A stretch of 64,000 nucleotides of DNA. It comes from a virus. The stretch is from positions 22,799 through 86,798 of the IMG/VR virus record IMGVR_UViG_3300021180_000006, one strand, 5' to 3'. Made by a program: the position numbers and the translations under genes. Positions 47,745 to 55,741 of the stretch are shown piece after piece; within the stretch, counting starts at the first letter, position 1; each line of letters opens with the position of its first letter. The notes under the pieces are model-generated. The model had not been told where the DNA came from. It saw nothing but the letters and a program-made list of their open reading frames with translations, and did not search any database.

Positions 47745-48044
47745 TCAAATTTTGACCCACTCGGCAAACCCGAACACGCTGGTCATGTCGCCGTTGACGC
47801 TGGCCTTGATGAGGACGTTGTTGTTGTGCTCCTCCCAGCTCTCGGCGTACTGCGTGATGTTCGCCGTGCTCTTGGGGATGTAGGCCCAGGTGTTGCCCCC
47901 ATCGAGCGAGAAAAACCCGTCGGCGGTCGTGGAGTTGTTCCAGATGATGACGTGGTTGTACATCGCCGAGGAGGACGGCATTTTGATGAGCGTGACCGGG
48001 GTCGCGCCGTTGGAGCTGATGCCGATGGTGCCGCTTGAGTACAT
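47745..48044 (-). CDS. Small virion protein (decoration/fibre-like)
   Basis: 99 aa from ATG 48044. MYSSGTIGISSNGATPVTLI then ADGFFSLDGGNTWAYIPKST: a beta-rich module with a sialidase-like Asp-box (LDGGNTWAYI). Next to the DUF2190 gene, so possibly a capsid surface protein. Confidence 0.6.
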   Translation of the reverse strand: MYSSGTIGISSNGATPVTLIKMPSSSAMYNHVIIWNNSTTADGFFSLDGGNTWAYIPKSTANITQYAESWEEHNNNVLIKASVNGDMTSVFGFAEWVKI

Positions 48045-48075
48045 GATAAATCTCGGGAGGAGGGGAGGAGGGAGA

Positions 48076-48153
48076 GTCACTTGTCACTTGTCACTGGTCA
48101 CTTGTTGGGCGCGCGCCCTCTGGCAAGTGACCAATGACAAATGACCCATGACC
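48076..48153. repeat. TCACTTG-type long hairpin, copy 2
   Basis: Left arm 48076-48104, perfect palindrome GGGCGCGCGCCC in the centre (48108-48119), right arm 48124-48153. Lies between two capsid-surface genes. Confidence 0.85.
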
Positions 48154-48158
48154 AATAA

Positions 48159-48518
48159 TCAGGCGTTGAGGATCAGGGCCGCCGTGGTGGCGGCGGAGTT
48201 GAACACGCCGTAGGACCGGCCGCAGCGGGTGTTGGTCCCCGAGGTGCCGGTAAGCCACAGATTGAACGGGTCCCAGTAGAGGATCTGCCCGTCCGTGAAG
48301 GCTTCGCCGACTCTTTTGGCGATGGGGGAGACGACGCGCTCGTCGCCGCCGCCGATGGCCAGCTCGCCCGAGGCCCCGATAGCGATCGAGGTAATGGCGA
48401 TGCCGACAAAGCCGGTGGTGGGACCGGGGGAGAGGATCTGGAGCTGGCTGCTCGCGATCGCCACCCCGGTGTTGTTGGTGTAGGTGTAACGATTGCCACG
48501 TTTGAATCCGACGATCAT
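48159..48518 (-). CDS. DUF2190-like capsid decoration protein
   Basis: 119 aa from ATG 48518. YTNNTGVAIASSQLQILSPG, TTGFVGIAITSIAIGASGEL and AIGGGDERVVSPIAKRVGEA follow the DUF2190 pattern (a small beta-barrel found beside phage capsid genes). Immediately downstream of the major capsid gene. Probably stabilises the head surface. Confidence 0.7.
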   Translation of the reverse strand: MIVGFKRGNRYTYTNNTGVAIASSQLQILSPGPTTGFVGIAITSIAIGASGELAIGGGDERVVSPIAKRVGEAFTDGQILYWDPFNLWLTGTSGTNTRCGRSYGVFNSAATTAALILNA

Positions 48519-48560
48519 GACTGTTTCTCGCTTTTTGTGTTTGAGGGAAAGAGGAGGGGA

Positions 48561-48632
48561 GTCACTGGTCACTTGTCATTGGTCACTTGGAATGACCGCT
48601 GACCAATGACAAATGACAAGTGACAAATGACC
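48561..48632. repeat. TCACTTG-type long hairpin, copy 3
   Basis: Left arm 48561-48589, short GAATGACCGCT centre, right arm 48601-48632. It lies between the decoration and major capsid genes. Confidence 0.85.
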
Positions 48633-48635
48633 GCT

Positions 48636-50429
48636 TTAATGCCCGGCGTTCTTGTAGACGCCGCGGAAGTCGATGGCCTTTCCGGCAACCGTATGGCGCA
48701 CCAGGTATTTCACGTCCTCGGTGTCGAAGTCGGTCTCCTGGCGGATGACGGGCTCGGGCTCGTCGGTCAGGAAGCTGAGTTCGATGGTGTTGACCTGTCC
48801 GTCGCGGAAATCGGCCACCAGGAACCAGGCTTGCGTGTCGGCATCGTCCAGACGGACGCTCCCGACCACCTGGTAGCGGTTGTTGTAGGGGTTGAAATCG
48901 CCCACCGTCTGCGGCACCGCAGCCGACGACGACTGGCTGGCGATCAGGGTCCGGGAACCGATCAGTTCCTTGGTCTGCTCCTCGATCGAGGAGGGGACCA
49001 GGAGGAACTTGGGCTCCAATTCAAGGCGGGCCGCACCGGCCAGACCTTTCTGCTTCTTCATCGCCGTCGAGCCGATTTGAAGCTGGAGCACGCTGGGCAC
49101 GCCGCCCGAACCGGCGGTGGTGAGGTTGCTGTGGGCGGCGGAGAAGATGGCGTTGCCGTCGGCCATGTTGGCGTTGCCGGTGATGACGGCGTAGGCCACG
49201 TCGTCTTCCTTACGGGCGGCGGAATTGGCCTGCGCCCTGGGAATTGCGCTAAAAGCATCCAAGTCGTCGTTAATGATGGCGTTGCGCGTTAAACGGACAC
49301 CAGCTTTGTACGTGACCAGCACGTAGGTCTCTTTCGAGTCCTGGAGCTGGACGTACTGCATTTCGCCGGCTTCGTTGGCCGCGACCATGTTCGGGGCTTC
49401 CGACAGGACAACCCGATTGATGTTCTTGAAGTCCGGGTTGAAGCGCTTCTCCGCCCAGGCGGGCCAGGTCCGCTTGGCGTCCAGATAGTTGAAGCGCAAA
49501 CTTTTGTTGATCGCGTCGAGCGTGATGTTGCCGAAATCCGGGGTGGATTCCGCCAACGCCGCCATGCGCGGGAAGGCTTGCCGCATGCGGCGCGGGCCCA
49601 GGCAATCGGCCAGGCGGGTCTTGGAGTAGCCGTAGACCTCGGTGAATCCAAGGGACGCCAGGTAATGCCGGAACATGTCGAGCATGGACAGCTCGCGCAG
49701 TTCCTTGGCCCGATCGAGGATCTTGCCCTCGTATTTGATGATCTGCTCGGCCGCCAGTCCGGCGCGGAGCACGATGGCCTGCGGCATGGCGGCGCGCAGG
49801 CTGGCGAGGTTCTTGTCCTCGCCCACCTTCACGCTCAGGAGCGGCTTGGCCGACTCGTGCACGTAGCGCAGGATGGCCATCCGGGCCTGCTCGAAGGTGC
49901 CGTTTTCCGCGATCACCGTATTGGCATAGGCATCGGGAACGGCGTGCAGGGCGGCCAGTTTGCGGATGCGGGCCACTCTTTTTGCCTCGAAATCCAATGC
50001 CGCGTTGTCGTTGTCGGCATCGTCCAGCTTGGCGGCGACACCGCCGGCCGCCGGCGCTTGCATGCGCTGGCCCTGGGGGAGTTTGGCGCCGGTGGCGGCG
50101 CCCAGTGCGGCGATCGCGGCCTCGGTGGCCAGCTTGATGATCTGCTCCTGGCTCATGCCGGTGGCGGGGACGGCCACGCCCTGGCCGGGCAATGCGCCAG
50201 CGGCGCCGGAATCGCCGGAGTTGCCGGCGACGGAGGGCTGGCCGGGAACGGGCGGGCCGGCGTGCAGGCCGGTATCGCCGCCGTCGCCGTCCATCATGCG
50301 CGCGAGCTTGGCGTCGATGTCGGCGCGTTTGTCGGCCGACAGGCCGTCGTAATAGGACTTGGCGTCATCATCTGAGGCATCGGCGTCGCAGCCGTTCGCC
50401 ACGAGAAGTGACTTGAGATGGGGGTGCAT
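48636..50429 (-). CDS. Major capsid protein with N-terminal scaffold-like region
   Basis: 597 aa from ATG 50429, preceded by AAGGAG. Residues 1-190 are Ala/Gly/Asp-rich and probably a cleaved scaffold or delta domain. From about 200 the capsid domain follows: LRELSMLDMFRHYLASLGF, PAWAEKRFNPDFKNINRVVL, YAVITGNANMADGNAIFSAA and LSFLTDEPEPVIRQETDFDT, as in the Mu gpT/protease-associated capsid families. Upstream protease and downstream decoration gene agree. Should be the most abundant virion protein. Confidence 0.8.
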   Translation of the reverse strand: MHPHLKSLLVANGCDADASDDDAKSYYDGLSADKRADIDAKLARMMDGDGGDTGLHAGPPVPGQPSVAGNSGDSGAAGALPGQGVAVPATGMSQEQIIKLATEAAIAALGAATGAKLPQGQRMQAPAAGGVAAKLDDADNDNAALDFEAKRVARIRKLAALHAVPDAYANTVIAENGTFEQARMAILRYVHESAKPLLSVKVGEDKNLASLRAAMPQAIVLRAGLAAEQIIKYEGKILDRAKELRELSMLDMFRHYLASLGFTEVYGYSKTRLADCLGPRRMRQAFPRMAALAESTPDFGNITLDAINKSLRFNYLDAKRTWPAWAEKRFNPDFKNINRVVLSEAPNMVAANEAGEMQYVQLQDSKETYVLVTYKAGVRLTRNAIINDDLDAFSAIPRAQANSAARKEDDVAYAVITGNANMADGNAIFSAAHSNLTTAGSGGVPSVLQLQIGSTAMKKQKGLAGAARLELEPKFLLVPSSIEEQTKELIGSRTLIASQSSSAAVPQTVGDFNPYNNRYQVVGSVRLDDADTQAWFLVADFRDGQVNTIELSFLTDEPEPVIRQETDFDTEDVKYLVRHTVAGKAIDFRGVYKNAGH

Positions 50430-50521
50430 ATGCACTCCTTCAAAAATGGAGAGGGAGAACGAACTGCGACCCGGCAACGCGCCGAGTCCATGCACCGCCG
50501 TTTTCAAGAGCTGGTGGGGGA

Positions 50522-50640
50522 GGTCACTCGTCATTGGTCACTGGTCATTTGTTTAGGGTTCCCATCCGCGATCAATCGCGGATGGGAGGCCCTTGGGCGC
50601 GCGGCCCTGGCAAGTGACCAGTGACAAGTGACAAATGACC
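50522..50640. repeat. TCACTTG-type long hairpin, copy 4
   Basis: Left arm 50522-50551, right arm 50610-50640. Inside is a perfect 12-bp hairpin CCCATCCGCGAT/ATCGCGGATGGG (50561-50586) and TTGGGCGCGCG near 50594, shared with copy 2. It is in the leader between protease and major capsid gene. Confidence 0.85.
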
Positions 50641-50650
50641 AGGGGGTTAA

Positions 50651-50723
50651 AGCGTCGACCGGAGTTTCCTCCGATCGAGCGCTGAAAACGGCGGACGACT
50701 AACGCGCCCAAGCGTCCACCGTT
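50651..50723. other. Two strong hairpins in the major capsid leader
   Basis: AGCGTCGACCGGAG pairs with CTCCGATCGAGCGCT (50651-50685; one mismatch, one bulge), then AACGGCGGACG with CGTCCACCGTT (50687-50723; one mismatch). With the TCACTTG hairpin they fill the gap between protease and capsid genes. From 50724 to 50891 I see no gene and no clear element. Confidence 0.55.
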
Positions 50724-50891
50724 CGTTTCACAAGGGAGCCAATTTAATTTACAGGAGGGATGGTCCCGGCCGGCTTCCACGGGCTCGTTATCACCGGCAG
50801 AATCGTTTCGATTCCGGCTGCACTGCTGGCCATTTAAGGCCCGACTTGCGTTGCATTTACGGGCTTTCACCGTCAGAACCACCATGTCCTG

Positions 50892-52124
50892 TTATTTCCG
50901 CGGCGTGCTCTGCGCCTGCACGGGATCACCGGGCGAGGGCCAGATGCCGTTGGCGGCCATGGCGGTTTTACCCTTGGGCGTGGCCTCATACCCGGTCGAT
51001 CTTCCGCCGTGGGCCATCACCCGTTTGGCATAGCCGTTGTCCGCCAGCCATTCACAGCCCGCCCGCATCGCTTCCAAGCGTCCGTTGAATCGCGAGGCCA
51101 GAGAGCCCATGGTCTGCATGCCGTGCTTGACGATGTGGCCCAGATAAGCCCCGCGGGTGTCGTGAGGAAAGACGGGCGCCTCAGGCGGCGCTGCGGGCCG
51201 GGGCGGTCGGCCGGCGTCGGAGCTTGGAGGATCAGGGGTGCCGGCGGGGATGGGGGCCTTGGCTTTGTCGGCGGGCTTGGGCTCCTGCCAGCCGGAGGAG
51301 TTGGGTGCGCCCGAGGGCGGCTGAGGGTCGTAGAGGACGGCTGAGGCACTGAGCAGGCCGCGGGGGTTACTCGCTGGTTTGCCCACGAAATCCAGAGCCT
51401 CAAGCCCAACGGGGCGGGCGGGATTAGAAAGTATTGCGCCCCAATTGTCTAAGATCGGTTCGACGGTGTACGGGAAAAAAGCGCTAAGCCCAATTCCGGC
51501 CGCGTCCTCGTTGGCGAAATTCAGCAGGTAGCCGCGCACGTCGCCCATGCCCGGTACTGCACTCGCGTAATCGCCCAAAAACACGTCCCCTCTCCCCTGC
51601 GCCACCGGTTTGCCATCCTGCATCACCGTCGCGATCCTGCCATTCTTGATCCGTCCCACCATGGTCCCGGTGTCGTCCGCCACTTCCTGAATCACGTTGC
51701 CTTCGGGGTCGGTGGAGGTCTTGACGTTGGGATGGCGGAACCGGCACTTGATCCCATCGGCGGAAGCGTTGACCAGGGCGACGATTTGCTCGACGGTGGT
51801 TTTGTCGATGTCGAAGGGCTTGCCCAGGGCGATGCCTTCGGTGATGAGCGCGACGTTCTTGATGATCCCGTTGTCGAAATCGACGGAGACGCCGGAATCG
51901 GAATACGCAGTCGGAGCGCGGAGAGCGGCGAAGGGGCCTTTGAGCGCGGCGGCATTGGCGGCGGCCGCTGCGGGCTTGGCCTTTTTCTTGTTGTGCTTGC
52001 GGAACATCGAATACGCGATAGCCGCGGCCTGGGCCTGGTCCTTGGCGGTGCCATCTTTCAAGAGGATAGGGATTGCCCGAGCCACGAAGGATTTCTCAGA
52101 CTCTCCGGGATTTACGTCTGGCAC
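50892..52124 (-). CDS. Capsid maturation protease-like protein with C-terminal extension
   Basis: 410 aa from a GTG at 52124 with AAGGA ahead. Residues 75-230 resemble phage head proteases: VDFDNGIIKNVALITEGIAL, IKCRFRHPNVKTSTDPEGN (catalytic His candidate), GTMVGRIKNGRIATVMQDGK, then a probable active-site region near FANEDAAGIGLSAFF. The C-terminal 100 residues (Pro-rich, then a helical HTH-like end) are extra. Located just upstream of the capsid gene. Confidence 0.6.
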   Translation of the reverse strand: MPDVNPGESEKSFVARAIPILLKDGTAKDQAQAAAIAYSMFRKHNKKKAKPAAAAANAAALKGPFAALRAPTAYSDSGVSVDFDNGIIKNVALITEGIALGKPFDIDKTTVEQIVALVNASADGIKCRFRHPNVKTSTDPEGNVIQEVADDTGTMVGRIKNGRIATVMQDGKPVAQGRGDVFLGDYASAVPGMGDVRGYLLNFANEDAAGIGLSAFFPYTVEPILDNWGAILSNPARPVGLEALDFVGKPASNPRGLLSASAVLYDPQPPSGAPNSSGWQEPKPADKAKAPIPAGTPDPPSSDAGRPPRPAAPPEAPVFPHDTRGAYLGHIVKHGMQTMGSLASRFNGRLEAMRAGCEWLADNGYAKRVMAHGGRSTGYEATPKGKTAMAANGIWPSPGDPVQAQSTPRK

Positions 52125-52142
52125 AGCGAGTTTTCCTTGAAA

Positions 52143-52273
52143 AAGTTGTTAGAATGGCGGCGTCAGTCGCCAGGTTCACGATCCACAATTCACGCCGTCC
52201 CTCGCCGCGAGAAGTCTTTCTGGCGATTGACCTCGCGCGGGGGCGGCGCTGCGCCGGACAGGAAGAAAACAAA
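52143..52273 (+). ncRNA. Structured leader RNA candidate, copy 2 (upstream of HNH gene)
   Basis: Begins AGTTGTTAGAAT with an extended -10 (TG-T-TAGAAT, 52147-52155). The predicted start falls at about 52161, directly before GTCAGTCGCCAG (52162-52173), which pairs with CTGGCGATTGAC (52220-52231) with one G-U pair. Conserved with copy 1: TCACGCCG, CGCGAGA, CTTTC.GGCGAT and GGGGCGGC. A final GGCGC/GCGCC hairpin lies before the ribosome site GGAAG. Confidence 0.6.
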
Positions 52274-53166
52274 TTGAAGCCCCTCATCAAACTTGGCGAT
52301 CATTTCGGGCGCTTGACCGTCGCGGAATCTCTCGGCTCCAAGCTCATGAACGGCAAACGGCGCAGTCTGTGGCGTTGCACTTGCGAATGCGGTGGAGAAG
52401 CGACGACCATCACGGCATCTCTGAGAAACGGAACAACGCGGAGTTGCGGATGCCTGCGTGGTTCAGCCCATTTCAAACGGGCGACGAATCAAAATGACGA
52501 GGTGCTTCCGACGAAGGATTTGCGCGGCAAGGTCTTCGGGCGACTTCGGGTCATGAAGTTCGATGGCTATCGAAGATTTAAAGGGGGCCAAAATAGACCA
52601 AACGGCGCTTCGCGCGGAATGTGGCTCTGTCAATGCGAATGTGGAAACACCACGATTGTCGAAACGTCGTCGCTGACCACGGGGAACGCTAAAAGCTGCG
52701 GATGCCTCCAGCGCCATCGGGCTTCGGAAGCCAAAACGGGGACGATTCCCAAATCCCGCCTGCGTCTCGGCGAATCGGAAATGCGAAGAACCTTCCGAAA
52801 CTGCCGTCGCACCGCCTTAAAGAAGGGCTTTGCATTCGAGTTGGACGTAGAAACGTTTCACCGGATCACACGGTCGAATTGTCATTACTGTGGCGCGGAA
52901 CCCGCTGGCTTTAGTAAAACCGGAAGGGCTTTCGGACCTTACGTCCACAACGGCATCGATCGCGTGAACAATAATCTCGGCTATCTCATGTCCAATTGCG
53001 TCCGGCCAAACGTCACATGGATGTCTCCACTTTTCTACGCTGGGCGCGGGCCGTCACGATGAACATGGACCGTAAGCGGCACGAATGCCCCGGCCAACTT
53101 AGTCTATTCGAGCCTGTTGCGCAGTCGGTTCAGACCAGCAGCGCCGTCAATTCCTCGTCATCCTGA
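52274..53166 (+). pseudogene. HNH endonuclease with two zinc-binding repeats, disrupted near the active site
   Basis: The intact frame runs from a TTG at 52274 (AGGAAG ahead) to 53062, 262 aa. Two repeats of the form W-C-x-C-x-CG then SCGCL (52364-52460 and 52621-52715) precede an HNH core, CHYCGAEPAGF then NGIDRVNNNLGY. At about 53000-53006 the frame breaks. The other frame continues as AKRHMDVSTFLRWARAVT to 53166, the normal HNH end. The usual CxxC..CN segment between is missing, so a deletion of roughly 15-20 bases, not a multiple of three, is inferred. Confidence 0.7.
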
Positions 53167-53224
53167 TAGCGCCGGGCCAGCAGCGGATCGGCCTCGAAGC
53201 TGCGGGCGGACAGATCGAGCGGGC
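53135..53224 (-). pseudogene. Remnant resembling the C-terminus of the next virion gene
   Basis: Read leftward, a frame ending at 53133 gives ARSFEADPLLARRYQDDEE then LTALLV, similar to the end of the adjacent protein (IARLKREDELLLLV). No start codon is visible. Either a C-terminal fragment of a duplicated gene or a frameshift extension of its neighbour. Confidence 0.35.
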
Positions 53225-53689
53225 TCAGACCAGCAACAGCAGCTCGTCCTCGCGTTTGAGTCGGGCGATGCGGTCCTCGAAGGAAGTGTCACCGTGCAGA
53301 GCCAGCGCCATTCTCAATCGTGCCGAGCGCCCGAAGGTCCGGGCTCCAGTGATCTGGACCGAGCGTCCGCCGAAGTTGAAGCGCAAGAGCGAAGGCGTGG
53401 CATCGGCGAAATGATCCTGCCGGGGCGATTGCGAACTGGCGGCGGCGCGGAGGGTGAAGGCCAGACGCCCGAGGATGCCGGTATCGTTCTGCTCGGGCTC
53501 CTCGTACCAGCCACCCAGCGCTCCCCCGCCAGCTTGAGGGCGAATTACCGGGACGATGACGGTGACGGTGCCGACGCTGCCGGTGGCGCTGACGCCGCTG
53601 ACGACGACGGTGACATTGCCGCCGACGGAATAGCTGAGGGCGTATTCGCCGAAATACCCGCCGCCGAATGATTCGCTGCCGAAGGCCAT
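53225..53689 (-). CDS. Small virion protein
   Basis: 154 aa. Gly/Ser/Val-rich beta sequence at the N-terminus (SESFGGGYFGEYALSYSVGG, VTVVVSGVSATGSVGTVTVI) and a helical charged end. Typical of phage fibre or decoration proteins. Position just before the capsid protease in transcription order. Confidence 0.55.
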   Translation of the reverse strand: MAFGSESFGGGYFGEYALSYSVGGNVTVVVSGVSATGSVGTVTVIVPVIRPQAGGGALGGWYEEPEQNDTGILGRLAFTLRAAASSQSPRQDHFADATPSLLRFNFGGRSVQITGARTFGRSARLRMALALHGDTSFEDRIARLKREDELLLLV

Positions 53690-53692
53690 TGC

Positions 53693-54010
53693 TCAGTAGC
53701 AGCTTTCAAAACGCGCGATCGGCGGACAGCGGCATTCACCGTCGCGACCGACTTGGCAACCCTCCAGATGGCGCTCGACGACGAGGAAGAATCCTTCGTC
53801 CTCATGCGCTCCCTCCAGCATCTCGGCCCCCAGCGCTTTCAGCTCAGATTGGATACGATTCAATTCGCGGTCTTTGGCGTGCAGCCGCATGAAGCCGCTT
53901 TGGCAGATGTCTTTGGCTTCCCCGGCCAGCCCGCGAATTCGCTCTGCCGCCGTCCCTTCGTGCTTTTCCGGAACGTATTTCAGAGAGCTTTCCCCCGTCC
54001 GAAAATCCAT
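53693..54010 (-). CDS. Small helical hypothetical protein
   Basis: 105 aa. EGTAAERIRGLAGEAKDICQ, AKDRELNRIQSELKALGAEM and a C-terminal Cys-rich end (CQVGRDGECRCPP). Possibly a virion accessory. Not recognised. Confidence 0.55.
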   Translation of the reverse strand: MDFRTGESSLKYVPEKHEGTAAERIRGLAGEAKDICQSGFMRLHAKDRELNRIQSELKALGAEMLEGAHEDEGFFLVVERHLEGCQVGRDGECRCPPIARFESCY

Positions 54011-54369
54011 CTTGCCACGGCGATCAGGCTCACTTTGAACGCCGCCCAGCGCGTTGGCTCAAGTGTGTAGGTGTTCTGGGCCTTGATCGATTCATGGGCG
54101 ACAATGAAATTGTGCAGCAGTTGTTTGAGATTCTTCGGCCCGTCCGGCGTGTCGATCCAGGTATATTCGGGGACCGGCGTCGAGGTGCCATCGGGATGCA
54201 AGTTGACCGCATAGACACCAGCGCGGTGATAGCTCGAATAGGCCGCCGATGATGATGACATGCCGAAGCTCGCGCATTGAACGTCGTAGGGGCCGCTGCT
54301 CGTCCACTGAACGTCATAGGGGCGGCTACTCGCCATCGCAACGTCGTAGGGGCGGCTCGAAACCATCAC
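53980..54369 (-). CDS. Hypothetical protein with three N-terminal decapeptide repeats
   Basis: 129 aa. The first 30 residues are three copies of a 10-residue unit (SSRPYDVAMA type) encoded by 30-bp tandem DNA repeats. Then AYSSYHRAGVYAVNLHPDGT and a helical end with LIAVARWIFGRGK. A start after the repeats is possible. ATGA overlap with the methyltransferase gene. Confidence 0.55.
   Translation of the reverse strand: MMVSSRPYDVAMASSRPYDVQWTSSGPYDVQCASFGMSSSSAAYSSYHRAGVYAVNLHPDGTSTPVPEYTWIDTPDGPKNLKQLLHNFIVAHESIKAQNTYTLEPTRWAAFKVSLIAVARWIFGRGKAL
54278..54367. repeat. 30-bp tandem repeat, three copies
   Basis: Units at 54278, 54308 and 54338 (TGAACGTCGTAGGGGCCGCT type) differ at a few bases. 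In frame within the gene at 53980-54369; copy number changes would add or remove ten residues each. Confidence 0.9.
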
Positions 54370-54989
54370 GCCTTCCGGGTAAGAGTCGCGATCGTATCCA
54401 TCGCTGCCCCTTTGTAATTCGCCAACGCGAACTGCTGGTAGTCCTGGTTCCGCACGATCAGGTCCGGGCGCATCGAGTAGCCCCAGGTCGCATCGAAGTC
54501 GCAGTTGAACCCACCGGGAAGGACTTCGGCGTCGCTATGCGGGGCGTTGGCCCGGCGCCATTCGCGGTTCAAATAAAAATACCAGAATTCACTCAGGGGG
54601 GGCCACTGATGGGTTGGGTCTCCATAGGCGCGTTCACTGCACCAGTGCGGGGTGATGATCTGGCACTTGCCGCCGGGGACGAGAATCCGGTACAGCTCGT
54701 TGACGAAGCCGCAGCGCTGCATCGCCGTCAGGTGCTCCAGAAAATGACTGGCATGCGCTTCGGCGACCGAGGCGTCTTTCCACGGCCAGGGGATGATCGT
54801 CAGATCGACCACTTGATCCACGCCGACGAAGGGATGGCGATCGCATCCGGTGAAGCCCTCGCGCTTGTGGGGACCGCAGCCGAAGTCCAATTTGAGCAGC
54901 GGCGCAGCGGCGACGGCGGGAATCGCGGGCGCAATCGGCGGCGCAATACTTGGCGCAATCGGGGCCGGGCGGCGTTTGGATTTCACCAC
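54366..54989 (-). CDS. SAM-dependent methyltransferase
   Basis: 207 aa. An Ala/Pro/Ile-rich leader (residues 7-30) precedes LLKLDFGCGPHKREGFTGCD (motif I), then VVDLTIIPWPWKDASVAEAH, HASHFLEHLTAMQRCGFVNE and LYRILVPGGKCQIITPHW, the class I pattern. Belongs to the glycan set near the fibre genes. Confidence 0.8.
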   Translation of the reverse strand: MVKSKRRPAPIAPSIAPPIAPAIPAVAAAPLLKLDFGCGPHKREGFTGCDRHPFVGVDQVVDLTIIPWPWKDASVAEAHASHFLEHLTAMQRCGFVNELYRILVPGGKCQIITPHWCSERAYGDPTHQWPPLSEFWYFYLNREWRRANAPHSDAEVLPGGFNCDFDATWGYSMRPDLIVRNQDYQQFALANYKGAAMDTIATLTRKA

Positions 54990-55741
54990 ATCATGTCCGT
55001 GTTGGAATCAAAATGCCCGACGAGAACGCCGCAATCGACGGCGCATCTATACCCGTACTTCCGCGCTTCCCCCCAGAACGCCAGATCCTGGGTTCCGACA
55101 CCTTCCTTGCTCGCCAGCGTTTTGAACCACGGCCTGCGGAGACGAGCGTCTTTGAACATGGGCAAGCGCCAGAGCGCGAATCCCATCGATAATCCGCAGC
55201 ACTCGACCAGCTCGCCGGGGCGAGGCGGCTGGGGCCGGAAGTTCACCACCGGATCGTTCACGTCGCCCCAAATGTGCGGAGTCCCGACGCCGCCCGGCAG
55301 TCCGCCCCCTTCCCCCTTACACCAGTACAACCCGGAGATCGCCGCCAGTTCGGGATGCTCCTCCATCCGCGCCACCAGCTTCAAAACCCCATCTGACGGC
55401 GGGGCGTTATCGTGCTCCATCGTCAAGAGGTATTCCCACTGGCTCAGTTCCGGATGGGCCAGGATGTCTTCGATGGCCTTGGAATACGCCTGTCCGACTT
55501 CCTCTCCCAGCGCCAGGTGTCGATGCACGCCCTGATTCGGGGGAAAGATGAGGGAGCAGTGGGAGAGGTACACCCGTGAAGGAATCGATTCGGCCGCCGG
55601 GATGATGACCGCGATTCGCTGTTTCTTCCACGTCCCTCCGCGCAGGACACGCTGGGTCGAGGCCGCCAGATCGCCGTTGTGACGGCCGGCCTGGGCGGGG
55701 TCGATGGCATCGATGACGGCGTTTTGCAGGCGGGGTTTCAT
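54983..55741 (-). CDS. GT-A glycosyltransferase (family 2-like)
   Basis: 252 aa. RIAVIIPAAESIPSRVYLSH, then YLLTMEHDNAPPSDGVLKLV with an ExD-type acidic motif, ELAAISGLYWCKGEGGGLPG and VECCGLSMGFALWRLPMFKD, typical of phage GT2-type enzymes. Stop overlaps the next ATG. Confidence 0.7.
   Translation of the reverse strand: MKPRLQNAVIDAIDPAQAGRHNGDLAASTQRVLRGGTWKKQRIAVIIPAAESIPSRVYLSHCSLIFPPNQGVHRHLALGEEVGQAYSKAIEDILAHPELSQWEYLLTMEHDNAPPSDGVLKLVARMEEHPELAAISGLYWCKGEGGGLPGGVGTPHIWGDVNDPVVNFRPQPPRPGELVECCGLSMGFALWRLPMFKDARLRRPWFKTLASKEGVGTQDLAFWGEARKYGYRCAVDCGVLVGHFDSNTDMMW

Noticed and set aside
49578-50375. Rightward 265-codon open frame inside the capsid gene
   Set aside because: It is opposite a confident capsid domain and reads as low-complexity Gly/Ala/Val sequence.
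48076-50640. CRISPR-like array in the TCACTTG repeats
   Set aside because: There are no uniform repeats with unique spacers and no cas genes; the units are degenerate seven-base steps folded as hairpins.
52143-53166. IscB/IsrB with omega RNA
   Set aside because: The protein has HNH but no RuvC pieces or bridge helix, and is too short; the leader is about 130 bases with a simple stem. A formal Rfam comparison is still worthwhile.
53117-53671. Rightward 184-codon open frame opposite the virion gene at 53225
   Set aside because: Arg/Ala/Gly-rich shadow; the leftward protein has the expected beta-type sequence.
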